From the NCBI GenBank assembly GCA_037074705.1, contig CM073590.1, forward strand, positions 119,899,600 through 119,963,599: a stretch of 64,000 nucleotides of DNA, read 5' to 3'. The notes beneath the pieces are model-generated. The model was not told the DNA's origin, ran no database searches, and worked only from the letters and a program-made list of their open reading frames with translations. Each line of letters opens with the position of its first letter. Position 1 is the stretch's first letter. Position numbers and translations under genes: made by a program. This document shows positions 47,438 to 54,994 of this stretch, piece by piece. The DNA is from Zhengitettix transpicula. Lineage: Eukaryota; Arthropoda; Insecta; Orthoptera; Tetrigidae.

Positions 47438-50400
47438 AATAATCAAACGGTTACTTATTAATTTGCCCCACGTTGTGGTGCCAAAATGTAATATTCACAT
47501 AATGATGGGCTTTTAAATGAACAATTATTAACTTTAAAACAAACAAAATTTTATTTATCAATACTTGAAACAATTATACAATTTTAAAAACATATCTCAA
47601 TCTCTCAAGGGTCGTAACTGGGTTTGATAACGGCAGAACATTTAAACATAATCAAAGAAACAAAAATTTACATTTAATTTAAAAGGAAATATTTATTCGT
47701 CTAGACATAGACGAAATTAATTATTGACGAACTTATTCTACAAGATTGACTTTAAATTTAAAGAGTTTATTTTATCAACACAAAAGAAAATAACGATATC
47801 TGACTTTATCTTTTAATTCGGTTTATCTATGAATACCATGAAATTTCAACTTACGATTACTCAGGAAAATTTGGCTCGTTCGTACACACACACCTTCTGG
47901 CCGTTTTAAACAGATTCTAACACACACTGTTGGTTTGACAAAAGTTGGTTCTCCGTTCTTGAAGGAAATATCATTTGCTCGTTCTGAAGATTACTAGACG
48001 CTGGATGCAGTGTCCTGGTCTCCTACAATCGAAGACAGTGGTCTAATTTTAGATTAGAATAGATTAGACTTCAGCATACAAAATGTTTATCGATGAATAT
48101 TTGGCTGTTTCTCTCGCAGACTGCAACTTATAACACATTCTCCTCCCTTAAACGATGTCTCTCTTAGTCATAGTCTCCAGCTTCGGTGATCACAGCACGA
48201 CTAACTTCTTAAACGTTCACCATCTTCGGTGGTCGCAGAATAACTCCTTCTTAAACACATTCACCATCTTCGGTGGTCGCAGAATAACTCTTTCTTAAAC
48301 ACATTCACCATCTTCGGTGGTCGCAGAATAACTCCCCACTCAAAAGCTTATCTCCCGCTTATATACCCCCAGTCTTTCCTTTTTCCATTGTTCCAAAACT
48401 TCGTCGCAAATGCCCGTTGACAGTTTCTTCCATTATCCCGAGATTTATATTATGCAGCTGCAGTTCCTTAGTCAGCAAATGGCTAACTACTCTGTCATGT
48501 CCAAAAGCCAACAATCGAGACAGGACTATTTATCTTTTTGCACCCTCACACACCCAGCTTTTCAAAACGAAGAAATACGCAGTCCTACTCATTTCCAAAT
48601 AAACACGTTACAAAACTGCCCCTCGGACAGTCCAGGCTATCCATCAGAAACAATGCCTCACTTAACAGATTTAGTTTGAGAAAGGCCACACGCACGTGCA
48701 CGGTTCCGAATTCTCAAGACCAGTCCTAAATAAACACGTTACAAAAATTGCCCTTTCAACAGTCCAAACCATTAATCAGAAACAATGCCTCACTTACCAG
48801 GCATTACAATATATATTGTAATACACAAATAATTTAAAATTAATTAGCCCACGTTTGTGCACCATAAATGTAATATACTACCTTTATTTATTTAATTAAA
48901 TGAATGAATTTAAATGATTCTGCCTCACGTTAGCACGCCAAATTATAATAATCAACTTTGAAAAATTTATACAAATTAAATAAATAAATTGCCTCACGTT
49001 GGTGAAGCCAAATTTATTTTTTTAAAATTATTTTAATGAAAGGATGTTAAAGTGATTATAGGGTTTAAATCTCAGAAACAATTGATTTATTTAAATTAAT
49101 GGTAACAAATTTTCTAGTTGTGATTATTTTACATTAATGTATTTACTATTATACAAGCTCCTTTACTCTTGTCTCAGGGTCGTTAATTGGGATTTTTAAA
49201 CAAAGAACAATACCTTTTCCTACCATCCAAAATTAACAAACAAATTTTATAACATTCAAAACTTGATTAGAATAAAACAACAAATAAAATTTAAATTTAA
49301 ATCTGACGATATATCCTTATTTAACGTTTACATAGCAACAAATTTAGAAAGTTTCTCTCTACTTACAGTTTGTACCGGTACCAGGCAATTGTTTGGATTC
49401 TATGATACACTTTACACTATTTACACGTAACCGGTCTTTGTTTCACTGAATTTTTAATTTTTAAGTCACTTTCCAAAGCTTTGGTATCGTCCACCAGACA
49501 CAATTGTTCCGTAAAATACTGCAAACCTTTACTTTAAGCCTCTCTCTCTCCAGCCAAGATTGTCGCTCTAGTTCTGATTACGAGCATATCAGAACGTTGT
49601 CCACTCCTTCTCCAAAGTTCCACACCACAGCCAGACTCGATTTGTTTTTGGTTTCACGATGTACTGTACTGTTTAACCAATTTTCAACTTTTCTCCTTAT
49701 ATCATTGTTCAGTGGTTCAACTTTACTCCACTAGTTTTTGTATACAACTTAACTTGACGAAATTCTGTGTGCGACTCTACTTGACGAAATTCTGCGACCG
49801 ACTGGTGGGCCCCGTAGCTTACATGCTCGCCAACGACGTATATGTCTTACCCATTGTTGTGTTTGTGTTCTCGCCGATAACAATTTATTTCAATTGTTTA
49901 ATTATTAATTCTTTAATTTCCTTTAATTATCATTACGATATATCCTTTGTACATTTCATTTTATTTTACTTTATTTAATAAGTATGTAGTAGTGGGAATC
50001 GATCTGCGCTAAACGAATATGGAGACATGAATATCCGTGGTTTGATACTTTTTATGATTGTGGTGTCTTACTGAGCACTTTGTTCTCATAGGATATTTAG
50101 AATAATTAAATAAAAAATATAGATTTTAAATCATTTATTTGTAAAATAACTCAAATTAAACTTTATAATTTATATGAAAAAACTATATTTAAACTGGGTT
50201 TAACTCTGAGAACAGAAATAATTTTCTTATGTAGTTTCAAATGGCTAATTGAAAGTAATAAAATATAAACTTGTAATGTATCAAACCACATATAAGTTCT
50301 CTTTATATCTTTATTTTCTTAGATATTTAAACCACAGAAGCTTTCGGGCCTTTGCCATAATCATCTGTTTTTTAAAAAAACATCAATCATACATAATTTT

Positions 50401-53266
50401 ACATACAACATATAATTATTATTTTTTACGTTACATTACAATACATTTTCACTAGTATTAACATACTTGTCATCTACTGTAAAATGTCTTCAATGACTTT
50501 TATCAAGTGCATTGCGTCAATTTATTTCCCTCGTTCATAACATATGTTTACGTCTATCCTAGTACTTGGTTAGTCAATTTCTCATACTTCAATTTTATCA
50601 CTCTCTTTCATTTACGATAATCGACTTAATATTTTCTAGTAGTTAACATTATTTATTACAATATTTTACAATTTTCATTAATTATTATTTCCTAAAAATT
50701 TTTTTTTTATAAAACTTATTCTAACATATATTGAAAATAACATATTTTTATTTATTGCCATTAATTTTAATTTTCCGATTCTTTTTATTTTTCGATTACA
50801 CTGGCATAGAAAATTCCCTACATCCGTTCTTTTATTCACAAGTTCTCCTAAATGCTCTTGAATATATAGCACTTCCAGCCAGCAACCCTCTTTTATATCT
50901 TGACTTTTTAATATCTAAGAAGTCATAGTTAGTTCACTCACATTGATGTCCAGTGTCCTTTAAATTTTGTGATAATGCCTTGCTTGTCTTCGATTGCGCT
51001 TTCATATTTCCCTTGCTGTATTGGATCGATCCTACCATTCATATCCATACTCATCATACCGATATATTTTTTTCTCGCATGTCCCTGGTTGACGGGCTGA
51101 TCGTCGAAGTTGTTACACTGTAGTGGTCTAGACTGACAATGTAAACGCCAGGAGACACCTTCCTCCAAGCACTTGTTCTGCCAAACTCCACTCCCGGACT
51201 CCCTACCAGGTTCTTCGTCCTCCCTTTTCAACATCTGGAAGCTCCCAGCAATACAGTCCTTCGAATTCAATAGGAGGCCTGACCGTAACGAAATATGCTG
51301 TGACTTGCCTGCATGCTTCGACAAAATTTAAAAACAAAAATTCTTTTTGCTTGCCAGAGAAATGAAATTGTAACATTAAAATATAACGGAGGAAATGAAT
51401 CACCACATGGTCCATCAGAGCCATCTTCTTAACCAGACCAGACCATTGATTTCTGGTAGTTTCGACAGACAGAATATAATTACACCAGATAAAACATGTC
51501 AGTCCTTCTACGACAAAGATAGTCAGATTTTACCAGTTTAGAATACGCAGAAAAGGCTTTTGTCACCCCAACCATTGACACCCGCATGAGCTACTCAAAG
51601 AAAACTCAAGAAGTTAAAAGACAGCAGAACGTGTTAGGATCACCCGCCCCCCTCCTCCGTTAAAAACATTTACTCAGGCGGAGGCAATGATTTTTTTATG
51701 ACTTGATAGCGTACTAAGGGTCTTGGCCTACCGGAACGACTGTGAGACTGTCATCTTACATGACACATACTGGATACAACAGTGACGCGTGGGCAGTGTG
51801 TCGATTCTCCCTCAGCTTTAATTCCAGTTTTCGTGTCCAGGAAGCATCCACGTCCACACCTGGGATTCTAACCCGGGACCGCTGTGAGGCGTGGCAATGA
51901 CGCTGACCACAGCAGGTCGACTATGGTCACCCCAACCATTGACATCCGCATGAGCTACTCAAAGAAAACTCAAGAAGTTAAAAGACAGCAGAACGTGTTA
52001 GGATCACCCGTCCCCCTCCTCTGTTGAAAACATTTACTCAGGCGGAGGCAATGATTTTTTTATGACTTGATAGCGTACTAAGGGTCTTGGCCTACCGGAA
52101 CGACTGTGAGACTGTCATCTTACATGACACATACTGGATACAACAGTGACGCGTGGGCAGTGTGTCGATTCTCCCTCTGCTTTAATTCCAGTTTTCGTGT
52201 CCAGGAAGCATCCACGTCCACACCTGGGATTCTAACCCGGGACCGCTGTGAGGCGTGGCAATGACGCTCACCACAGCAGGTCGACTATGAAAATACTAGT
52301 TCCGGAAACTTGATTTCATCCCTCAACGGACAGAATACCCGCAGGGCCGGACGACGGAATAATCAAAGTAACACCAGTTTTAGATCATGGAGGCGGGAAA
52401 ACCCCGTCAAGTTTCTGACACGAAATGTGATCACCGTCCATGGAGAGGAGACTTGGCTTCGAGGGACTTGCAGGAGGTTCTTTCAGATTATTAAGTCACT
52501 AGACTTCGCTTCGAGGGAGCTTGCGAGCAGTTCATTCCAAGTATATTAAGTCACCAGACTTCTCCCCGTGCAGTGACTTCACTTCGAGGACTTCATCACT
52601 TCGCTGAGCTGACTTCAACACCTGGTCCAGCCAGTGAGGGAACCATAGGACCAGCAACCTCCAACCCTGAGACGGCCGCCTGAGCATGAAGGAGGATTTA
52701 CTACACCACGTGTCTCACCGCTGGTCATGGAATATAAAGTGTTCATCTAGCCCCACATGTTTTCGATTTTTGCCTACTAAATTCCCTGGAGATTGAGTGG
52801 AAATTTCGCAGAGAGCGTAAAATACTATGTATTACAATTATATAATTTAGGTCGTGCACGGGAAGGAAATCTCAGTTTAAGGCGGATTTTCTGTCTTTGC
52901 GGGCCACAGAAAACTCGATGTCTGGGCCGCGGATCGCAATATGCCAACCCCACATGCACTTCTTATTACACATAAATATAATAATCCTTGTATACTTATT
53001 GTAATCTATTGACAGTCCTCTACAAACCGTAATTTTCAAAGAAGTCTTACGAAATATTTCAAGGTGCTACCGACACCACTTTCTTGCTGATTTCTTTTTT
53101 ATATTTTCAGGGTGATTCTGGAGGGCCGTTGATGTTGCCACAGGGGTTGACTTACTACCAGATCGGCGTAGTCAGCTACGGTTACAGGTGCGCCGAGCCC
53201 GGTTTTCCCGGAATTTATACTAGGGTTACGGAATACTTGGACTGGATTAGTAAAAATGTTAAATAA
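28806..53266 (+). CDS. Clip-domain serine protease, secreted, trypsin-like (CLIPB / venom-protease-like)
   Basis: Seven coding exons (28806-28875, 31457-31723, 36718-36862, 39588-39751, 40434-40535, 45099-45250, 53111-53266) join in frame to 351 residues; every junction is GT-AG. Residues 1-23 are a signal peptide. Residues 26-77 are a clip domain with all six cysteines (26, 36, 42, 67, 76, 77). The linker has Cys94, which would pair with Cys222, and an NVT glycosylation site at 98. Activation should cut after Lys103, before VVGG. The protease domain has His153 (TAAHC), Asp202 (GDIAILKL) and Ser303 (GDSGGP). Asp297 with Gly324 and Gly334 gives a trypsin-type pocket. Disulfide pairs 138-154, 270-288 and 299-327 are intact. 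Such proteases act in haemolymph cascades (melanization, Toll). Lys activation and linker wording resemble insect venom-protease-like proteins; the exact orthologue is uncertain. Introns total about 23 kb, mostly TEs. Confidence 0.93.
29560..29577 (-). repeat. Isolated tRNA-Lys-type primer binding site
   Basis: The minus strand reads TGGCGCCCAACGTGGGGC, which is the known primer binding site for tRNA-Lys(1,2). It lies in intron 1. The LTR that should adjoin it is not obvious (TTAAGGATAATA follows on the + strand), so it is probably a remnant of a related but diverged element. Confidence 0.5.
30165..30300 (-). mobile_element. tRNA-derived SINE (family 2), antisense
   Basis: The minus strand carries GGATAGCACAGTTGGAAGAGC (A-box-like) and GGGTTCGATTTC (B box), preceded by CAGGTCTAAT and GGAGGAATTTCCCACC. 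Part of this is repeated in direct orientation at 30,440-30,520. Confidence 0.6.
30440..30520 (+). mobile_element. tRNA-derived SINE (family 2), truncated sense copy
   Basis: CAGGTCTAAT.GATGGAGGA, then GTCGAGAGGGATAGCTCCGT, GGTAGAGC. It matches the inverted copy at 30,165-30,300 up to the A box; the B box is missing. Confidence 0.55.
30930..31325 (-). mobile_element. Two adjoining poly(A) retroposon copies (families A and B)
   Basis: Family A (30,932-31,045) starts AACAGGCTACACGAGGGTAA. It is followed by family B (31,046-31,325), whose head is GGCAGGCTATGTATAGGGTA and whose body shares TTAACTA..GCCCCCGGGCTA and GGATCCTACCCGGCA. The same A-then-B order recurs at 37,645-38,230. Confidence 0.7.
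31457..31723 (+). CDS. Protease exon 2: clip domain, linker and activation site
   Basis: The acceptor follows a T-rich tract (CACTTTTTTTTTCAACATTGACAG). The exon codes residues 24-112, phase 1 to phase 1: clip cysteines, C3-C4 spacing of 24 residues, proline-rich linker, Lys103|Val104. The donor is AGAGAG|GTGACT. Confidence 0.93.
33191..33437 (+). mobile_element. tRNA-derived SINE (family 1)
   Basis: The tRNA-like head has an A-box-like TAGTGGCCAGCGT and a perfect B box GGTTCGAATCC (33,248-33,258). The body contains GAATGTGTCATGTAAAATGG and GGTAGGCCAAGGCCCTT, and the tail is (GTTA)n. Two further copies lie inverted at 51.7-52.3 kb. It sits in intron 2 of the protease gene. Confidence 0.8.
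33438..35687. other. Intron 2 sequence without recognised features
   Basis: It contains a short partial copy of the second fold-back family at about 33,950-33,985 (AGTCAAATACAGACAAAATA). Near 35,574 there is a CTCAGGGCCTTTACTGGGTT block of the LTR family, so an older diverged LTR may precede copy C from about 35,420. Confidence 0.4.
35688..36696 (-). mobile_element. LTR copy C (antisense), solo, next to protease exon 3
   Basis: It runs TGTAATAATTCAC ... GGAATTACA with ATAT at 35,684-35,687 and 36,697-36,700. Landmarks are CTCAGGGTCATAACTGGGTT near 35,794 and ACGAAATCTGAC near 35,967. The start matches the inner LTR start of copy E. Inside, near 36,420-36,530, TTCTCAATATCTTAATGCGA-like units repeat. 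It ends 21 bp before the exon 3 acceptor. Confidence 0.8.
36718..36862 (+). CDS. Protease exon 3: start of catalytic domain and catalytic His
   Basis: Codes residues 113-161, including [19 protein letters not shown] and TAAHC (His153). The acceptor CATTTAG lies only 21 bp from the end of LTR copy C. The donor is CT|GTAAGT, phase 2. Confidence 0.93.
37211..37640 (-). mobile_element. Poly(A) retroposon family A copy
   Basis: Contains AACAGGCTACATGAGAGTAA, the GGGGGGATGCG block, CTCGGGCTATAG, GGTAGGTCGGGCATTTGG and ends ..GGGAACCTTAGTTCAAAGAC. It is an almost full set of family blocks, in intron 3. Confidence 0.75.
37645..38240 (-). mobile_element. Family A retroposon interrupted by a family B retroposon
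   Basis: The family A copy starts at a poly(T) at 37,645 and runs to CCTCGACCTG (37,950). Family B follows from its own poly(T) (TTTTTTGGGGATGTAGACAG, about 37,952) to about 38,220. Family A then resumes with GTTTAGGAGGC. The order shows insertion of B into A. Confidence 0.7.
38530..38710 (+). mobile_element. LINE reverse transcriptase remnant
   Basis: The + strand reads [12 protein letters not shown], an altered FADD box, and about 25 codons later [12 protein letters not shown], the conserved KTE/KT.IM motif that follows in LINE reverse transcriptases. Two stops lie between. It is old and short, in intron 3. Confidence 0.6.
39588..39751 (+). CDS. Protease exon 4: catalytic Asp
   Basis: Codes residues 161-216: the VRVGDLDL strand, an acidic loop and [10 protein letters not shown] with Asp202. 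Many relatives have HNDIAL here; the Gly before Asp is unusual but does not touch the catalytic residue. The acceptor is TTTAAG and the donor T|GTAAGT. Confidence 0.92.
39752..40433. other. Intron 4, no TE recognised
   Basis: The shortest intron of the gene (682 bp), and the only one in which I see no transposon sequence. Confidence 0.6.
40434..40535 (+). CDS. Protease exon 5: interdomain loop
   Basis: Codes residues 216-250: QPVCMPSS with Cys222, then [10 protein letters not shown]. The acceptor CCCACGCAG and donor A|GTAAGT are both strong. Confidence 0.92.
41654..41843 (+). repeat. Fold-back repeat with hammerhead-like CTGACGA ... GAAAC core
   Basis: Outer arms AATAAAGCATTCT..GGTTT..AACCG are inverted around the unit, with inner arms ATAACGTTTCGGTGGCGTG and CACGCCATCGAAACGTTAT. 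The + strand has CTGACGA (41,754-41,760), a GATG/CATC stem with a short loop, then GAAAC (41,781-41,785) and a short possible stem III. An unpaired C between CTGACGA and the stem departs from the canonical ribozyme. Confidence 0.55.
42757..44581. mobile_element. Non-autonomous hAT element in intron 5
   Basis: The 8-bp target duplication AACGGAGC is perfect (42,749-42,756 and 44,582-44,589). Termini TAGCGATGGGCAGA and GGGCGGTGGGAGAA (reverse strand) fit the hAT pattern YAGNGNTGGG. Subterminal clusters of GAATCGATTC/GACTCG/GAGTCG words occur at both ends, likely transposase-binding repeats. No transposase frame is left. A LINE fragment sits inside. Confidence 0.8.
42900..43490 (-). mobile_element. 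5'-truncated LINE, reverse transcriptase C-terminal end
   Basis: The minus strand from about 43,481 reads [38 protein letters not shown]. After a frameshift near 43,250 come [32 protein letters not shown] and [15 protein letters not shown]. This is the classical end of an insect LINE reverse transcriptase. It ends in GCCAATAAAAGAAGAAGAA, a simple-repeat tail rather than poly(A). It lies inside the hAT element, so it inserted later. Relatively well preserved. Confidence 0.8.
45099..45250 (+). CDS. Protease exon 6: 180s loop and S1 pocket Asp
   Basis: Codes residues 250-300: [26 protein letters not shown] and GGKDACQ. Asp297 predicts cleavage after Arg/Lys. The acceptor is ATTGCAG and the donor CAG|GTATAG, phase 0. 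Confidence 0.93.
45455..45540 (+). mobile_element. Short diverged retroposon (family A) fragment
   Basis: TTTTGAACTAAGTTTTCCACAAGCCGA matches the 5' block of family A (GAACTAAGGTTCCCACAAGC). The flanks are not recognisable. Confidence 0.45.
45724..45791. repeat. Tandem duplication of a 34-bp unit
   Basis: GCACTATATTTTATCAAG..GCTTCATA.TCTGT occurs twice in a row with one or two differences. Confidence 0.85.
45954..47386 (+). mobile_element. LTR copy D (sense) followed by PBS and a short stub
   Basis: The LTR proper runs TGTAATGCATTT to ATTACA at 47,324-47,329, with a TATA box at 46,639 (GGGGTATATATAGGGG). After TTT comes TGGCTACCACAACGGTGG (from 47,333), which resembles a tRNA-Lys primer binding site. 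About 30 bp later the unit ends with TTTGTTTATTACA, the same last bases as LTR B. So it is LTR-PBS-stub of a second LTR end. There are no protein domains. Confidence 0.7.
46639..46646 (+). promoter_or_regulatory. LTR TATA box (copy D)
   Basis: TATATATA between GGGG blocks, in the same relative place as in copies B and E. Confidence 0.5.
47387..47433. repeat. (AT)n tract between inverted LTR units D and E
   Basis: About 23 AT dinucleotides, bordered by ATTACA on the left and TGTAAT on the right, forming a perfect palindrome centre. Confidence 0.9.
47434..48808 (-). mobile_element. LTR copy E (antisense) with PBS and stub
   Basis: From the left: a stub TGTAATAATC, an antisense primer binding site (reverse strand TGGCACCACAACGTGGGGC, 47,465-47,483), AAA, then the LTR from TGTAATATTC (47,487) to GGCATTACA (48,808). 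Landmarks are CTCAAGGGTCGTAACTGGGTT and CGATATCTGAC. The minus-strand TATA box TATATAAG is at 48,358-48,365. The reverse orientation closely matches copy B. Confidence 0.75.
48208..48337. repeat. Three 44-bp tandem repeats in the U3 part of LTR E
   Basis: TTCACCATCTTCGGTGGTCG followed by CAGAATAACTC starts at 48,216, 48,260 and 48,304. It lies just upstream (on the minus strand, downstream) of the TATA box and could be an LTR regulatory repeat. Confidence 0.8.
48817..49937 (-). mobile_element. LTR copy F (antisense), more diverged
   Basis: A stub TGTAATACAC is followed by GCCCACGTTTGTGCACC and then TGTAATATAC (48,869). Two further PBS-like blocks follow (GCCTCACGTTAGCACGCCAA, GCCTCACGTTGGTGAAGCCA). 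Landmarks are CTCAGGGTCGTTAATTGGGA near 49,170 and AATCTGACGATA near 49,299. It ends ATTACG with ATAT after it. The repeated PBS-like blocks suggest local duplications or rearrangement. Confidence 0.6.
49938..51561. other. Intron 6 sequence without recognised elements
   Basis: AT-rich to about 50,930. Between 50,938 and 51,424 two overlapping minus-strand frames (128 and 73 codons) lie in a GC-richer block. They show no domain I know and could be an old TE or pseudogene. Confidence 0.3.
51700..51920 (-). mobile_element. tRNA-derived SINE (family 1), copy in unit 1
   Basis: The minus strand reads GACCTGCTGTGGTCAGCGTC, then GGGTTAGAATCCC (B box with one change), TATGTGTCATGTAAGATG and GGTAGGCCAAGACCCTT, as in the SINE at 33,191. 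Confidence 0.75.
52064..52284 (-). mobile_element. tRNA-derived SINE (family 1), copy in unit 2
   Basis: Near-identical to the copy in unit 1 because both arose by the tandem duplication. Confidence 0.75.
52290..53110. other. End of intron 6
   Basis: 52,300-52,740 is GC-richer with imperfect CTTCGCTTCGAGG repeats, perhaps part of an unknown element. The rest is AT-rich, with a short T-rich tract before the exon 7 acceptor (TTTTTTATATTTTCAG). Confidence 0.35.
53111..53266 (+). CDS. Protease exon 7: catalytic Ser and C-terminus
   Basis: Codes residues 301-351 and the TAA stop: GDSGGPLM with Ser303, then [20 protein letters not shown] and the final helix [10 protein letters not shown]. An AATAAA overlaps the stop codon at 53,262-53,267. 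Confidence 0.93.
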   Translation, partial: GDSGGPLMLPQGLTYYQIGVVSYGYRCAEPGFPGIYTRVTEYLDWISKNVK

Positions 53267-53537
53267 ACATATTGTCTGATTGGAGAAACCTGATTCCACG
53301 ACACTGACAACCTGTTCCAAATATAGTTGTTTTTTTTATTTTCTTTTAGCATATGTTTTTAACCTGACGTCAATGGAATGAATCGGTTTCGTCTAGCGAA
53401 AGCTTCACGCTATCGATGAGATATCTTTGGATGAGGTCTCTGTCGGAGAGGATTTGAACTTCTTCAACGGTGTATTTCAACTATTTACTTCATCCTATAC
53501 AACAGTCGCACATGCTTGCGTGGCGCCGTCACATCTG

Positions 53538-53898
53538 TAAAGAGTTGTCCGCTATTCCTATTGGAATAGTCGGCCAACTGCCTCCTAAACAGGCCAAGGC
53601 ATGGCGAGGGGTAAGCTGCGTCCCCATAGCAAACTCCTCTCCCGCTATCGGAAGAGCGTGGGACAAGTACCCAATGCCCGACCTACCCGATGCAGGTTTT
53701 TCTAAGGTTTTCCCTGCATTCCTATAGGCGAATGCCGGGTAGGATCCTTAAAATATAGCCCGGGGGCCCTAGTTAACCCTTGGCTACCTTCCTCGACCCT
53801 TCCGCATCCTCCCTTTCAAATCCCTTCCTATGCTATTAAAGGGGAGTTGCCCAATGTGGATTACCCTCATGTAGCCTGTTGCCCTAAAAAAAAAAAAA
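53538..53898 (+). mobile_element. Poly(A) retroposon family A copy
   Basis: Starts GAGTTGTCCGCTATTCC, carries the same blocks as the copy at 11,648 and ends GCCTGTTGCCC plus about 15 A. It is 5'-truncated relative to the copies at 11,648 and 55,732, and lies about 270 bp after the protease stop codon. Confidence 0.75.
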
Positions 53899-54990
53899 AA
53901 GAACCGGATAGCGGCTACTACATAATTAAAACAACACTTGCTACTCGCTTAGACGGTTAAATTTATACCAACCCCACAAGAGGAAAAGTCCCCAAAACAG
54001 CAAGTATTCCTTGGTTGGCGGAGACAGACGTAACCCCGCCTTCTATACACGATGATTTGCAAGTGCACGAAGACTGGAACTCTGATCGCCTGTCAACAAC
54101 GTTCAGCTGGGTTTCAAAGGAATCGACCAGAATTGAAATCATCTGCAACACTATGTCGTCAAAAGGTTTCGTATTCGGCACTGGAGAGACAAAACTTTTT
54201 CTGAGGCAAACAAATTTAATGCGTTTCAGCACTCAAATATGGAACAAATTATTAGGAAATATGTTTAGAGAACGAACTCATCCGTTACAACTTATTGGTT
54301 TTGATGTTCCTGCTTACCTATTGCCCCTTAACCACTAAGAGGCTCATATTACTTATTCATTTAATCCTGGACGAACATATATAGGTATTAGCTTACCTCA
54401 TACGAGAAAATATAATAATTAACCTACTTTTAATAAATAATTTTTCGCCTGATTTCTTTACAAATGCTCTTCATTTATTTCCTTGTCTATTATAACACCG
54501 TAGGCCTAAATACTGAAGTTCAACAGCCTCCATTAACACTACCATCAACAAATGTACTTTTGTTCAATACTGCCTTATTATCCATGTCTTAAGGTTTTTG
54601 CAGGCCTCGGCAAACGTCAGTATCCCCTGTACAAGGCTTGTGTTGAAAACAGAACACAAAGAACATTGGCTGCAAAGATGTACGAAGTATGAGTTGTAAT
54701 GCACAATGACACGCCGAATGTTCGTACGACCAGAGTCCTGTTCCACTGGATCTTCATTTGTATCACGTGGATCATTTTCCATCATTCGTGCATTGGTTGG
54801 TTTGAGATGAGAGCACCCCAGGCACCAAAGACATATATAAACAACATAGACTGGACAAGTTGCCGCCATATTTGAAGCAAATTGAAAACTCAGCCGCCAT
54901 GTTTTATACTGTCTGGTGGGCGTTCCCCATCGCCTGTTAGCCTTGAACTCTGTCGCACAAATGACCTAAAACTAAATCTCTACGGACAAT
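53899..54990. other. Unassigned DNA after the protease gene
   Basis: A 107-codon + frame (54,015-54,338) and a 101-codon minus frame (54,564-54,869) are open, with near-coding base composition. I cannot assign either to a family, and they may belong to a decayed transposon. Confidence 0.3.
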
Positions 54991-54994
54991 ATAT

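Larger units (their letters stand above)
51562..52289. repeat. Tandem duplication of a 364-bp unit, each with a SINE
   Basis: Copy 1 is 51,562-51,925 and copy 2 is 51,926-52,289. They start GTCACCCCAACCATTGACA and end GCAGGTCGACTATG. I see only about six substitutions, so the event is recent. Each unit holds an inverted family 1 SINE. Confidence 0.9.

Noticed and set aside
50938..51424. Two overlapping minus-strand frames in intron 6
   Set aside because: Frames change within the block and no family match is evident; treated as unassigned.
54015..54338. 107-codon + frame after the protease gene
   Set aside because: No recognisable family, no splice context; overlapping minus-strand frames of similar length make coding status doubtful.
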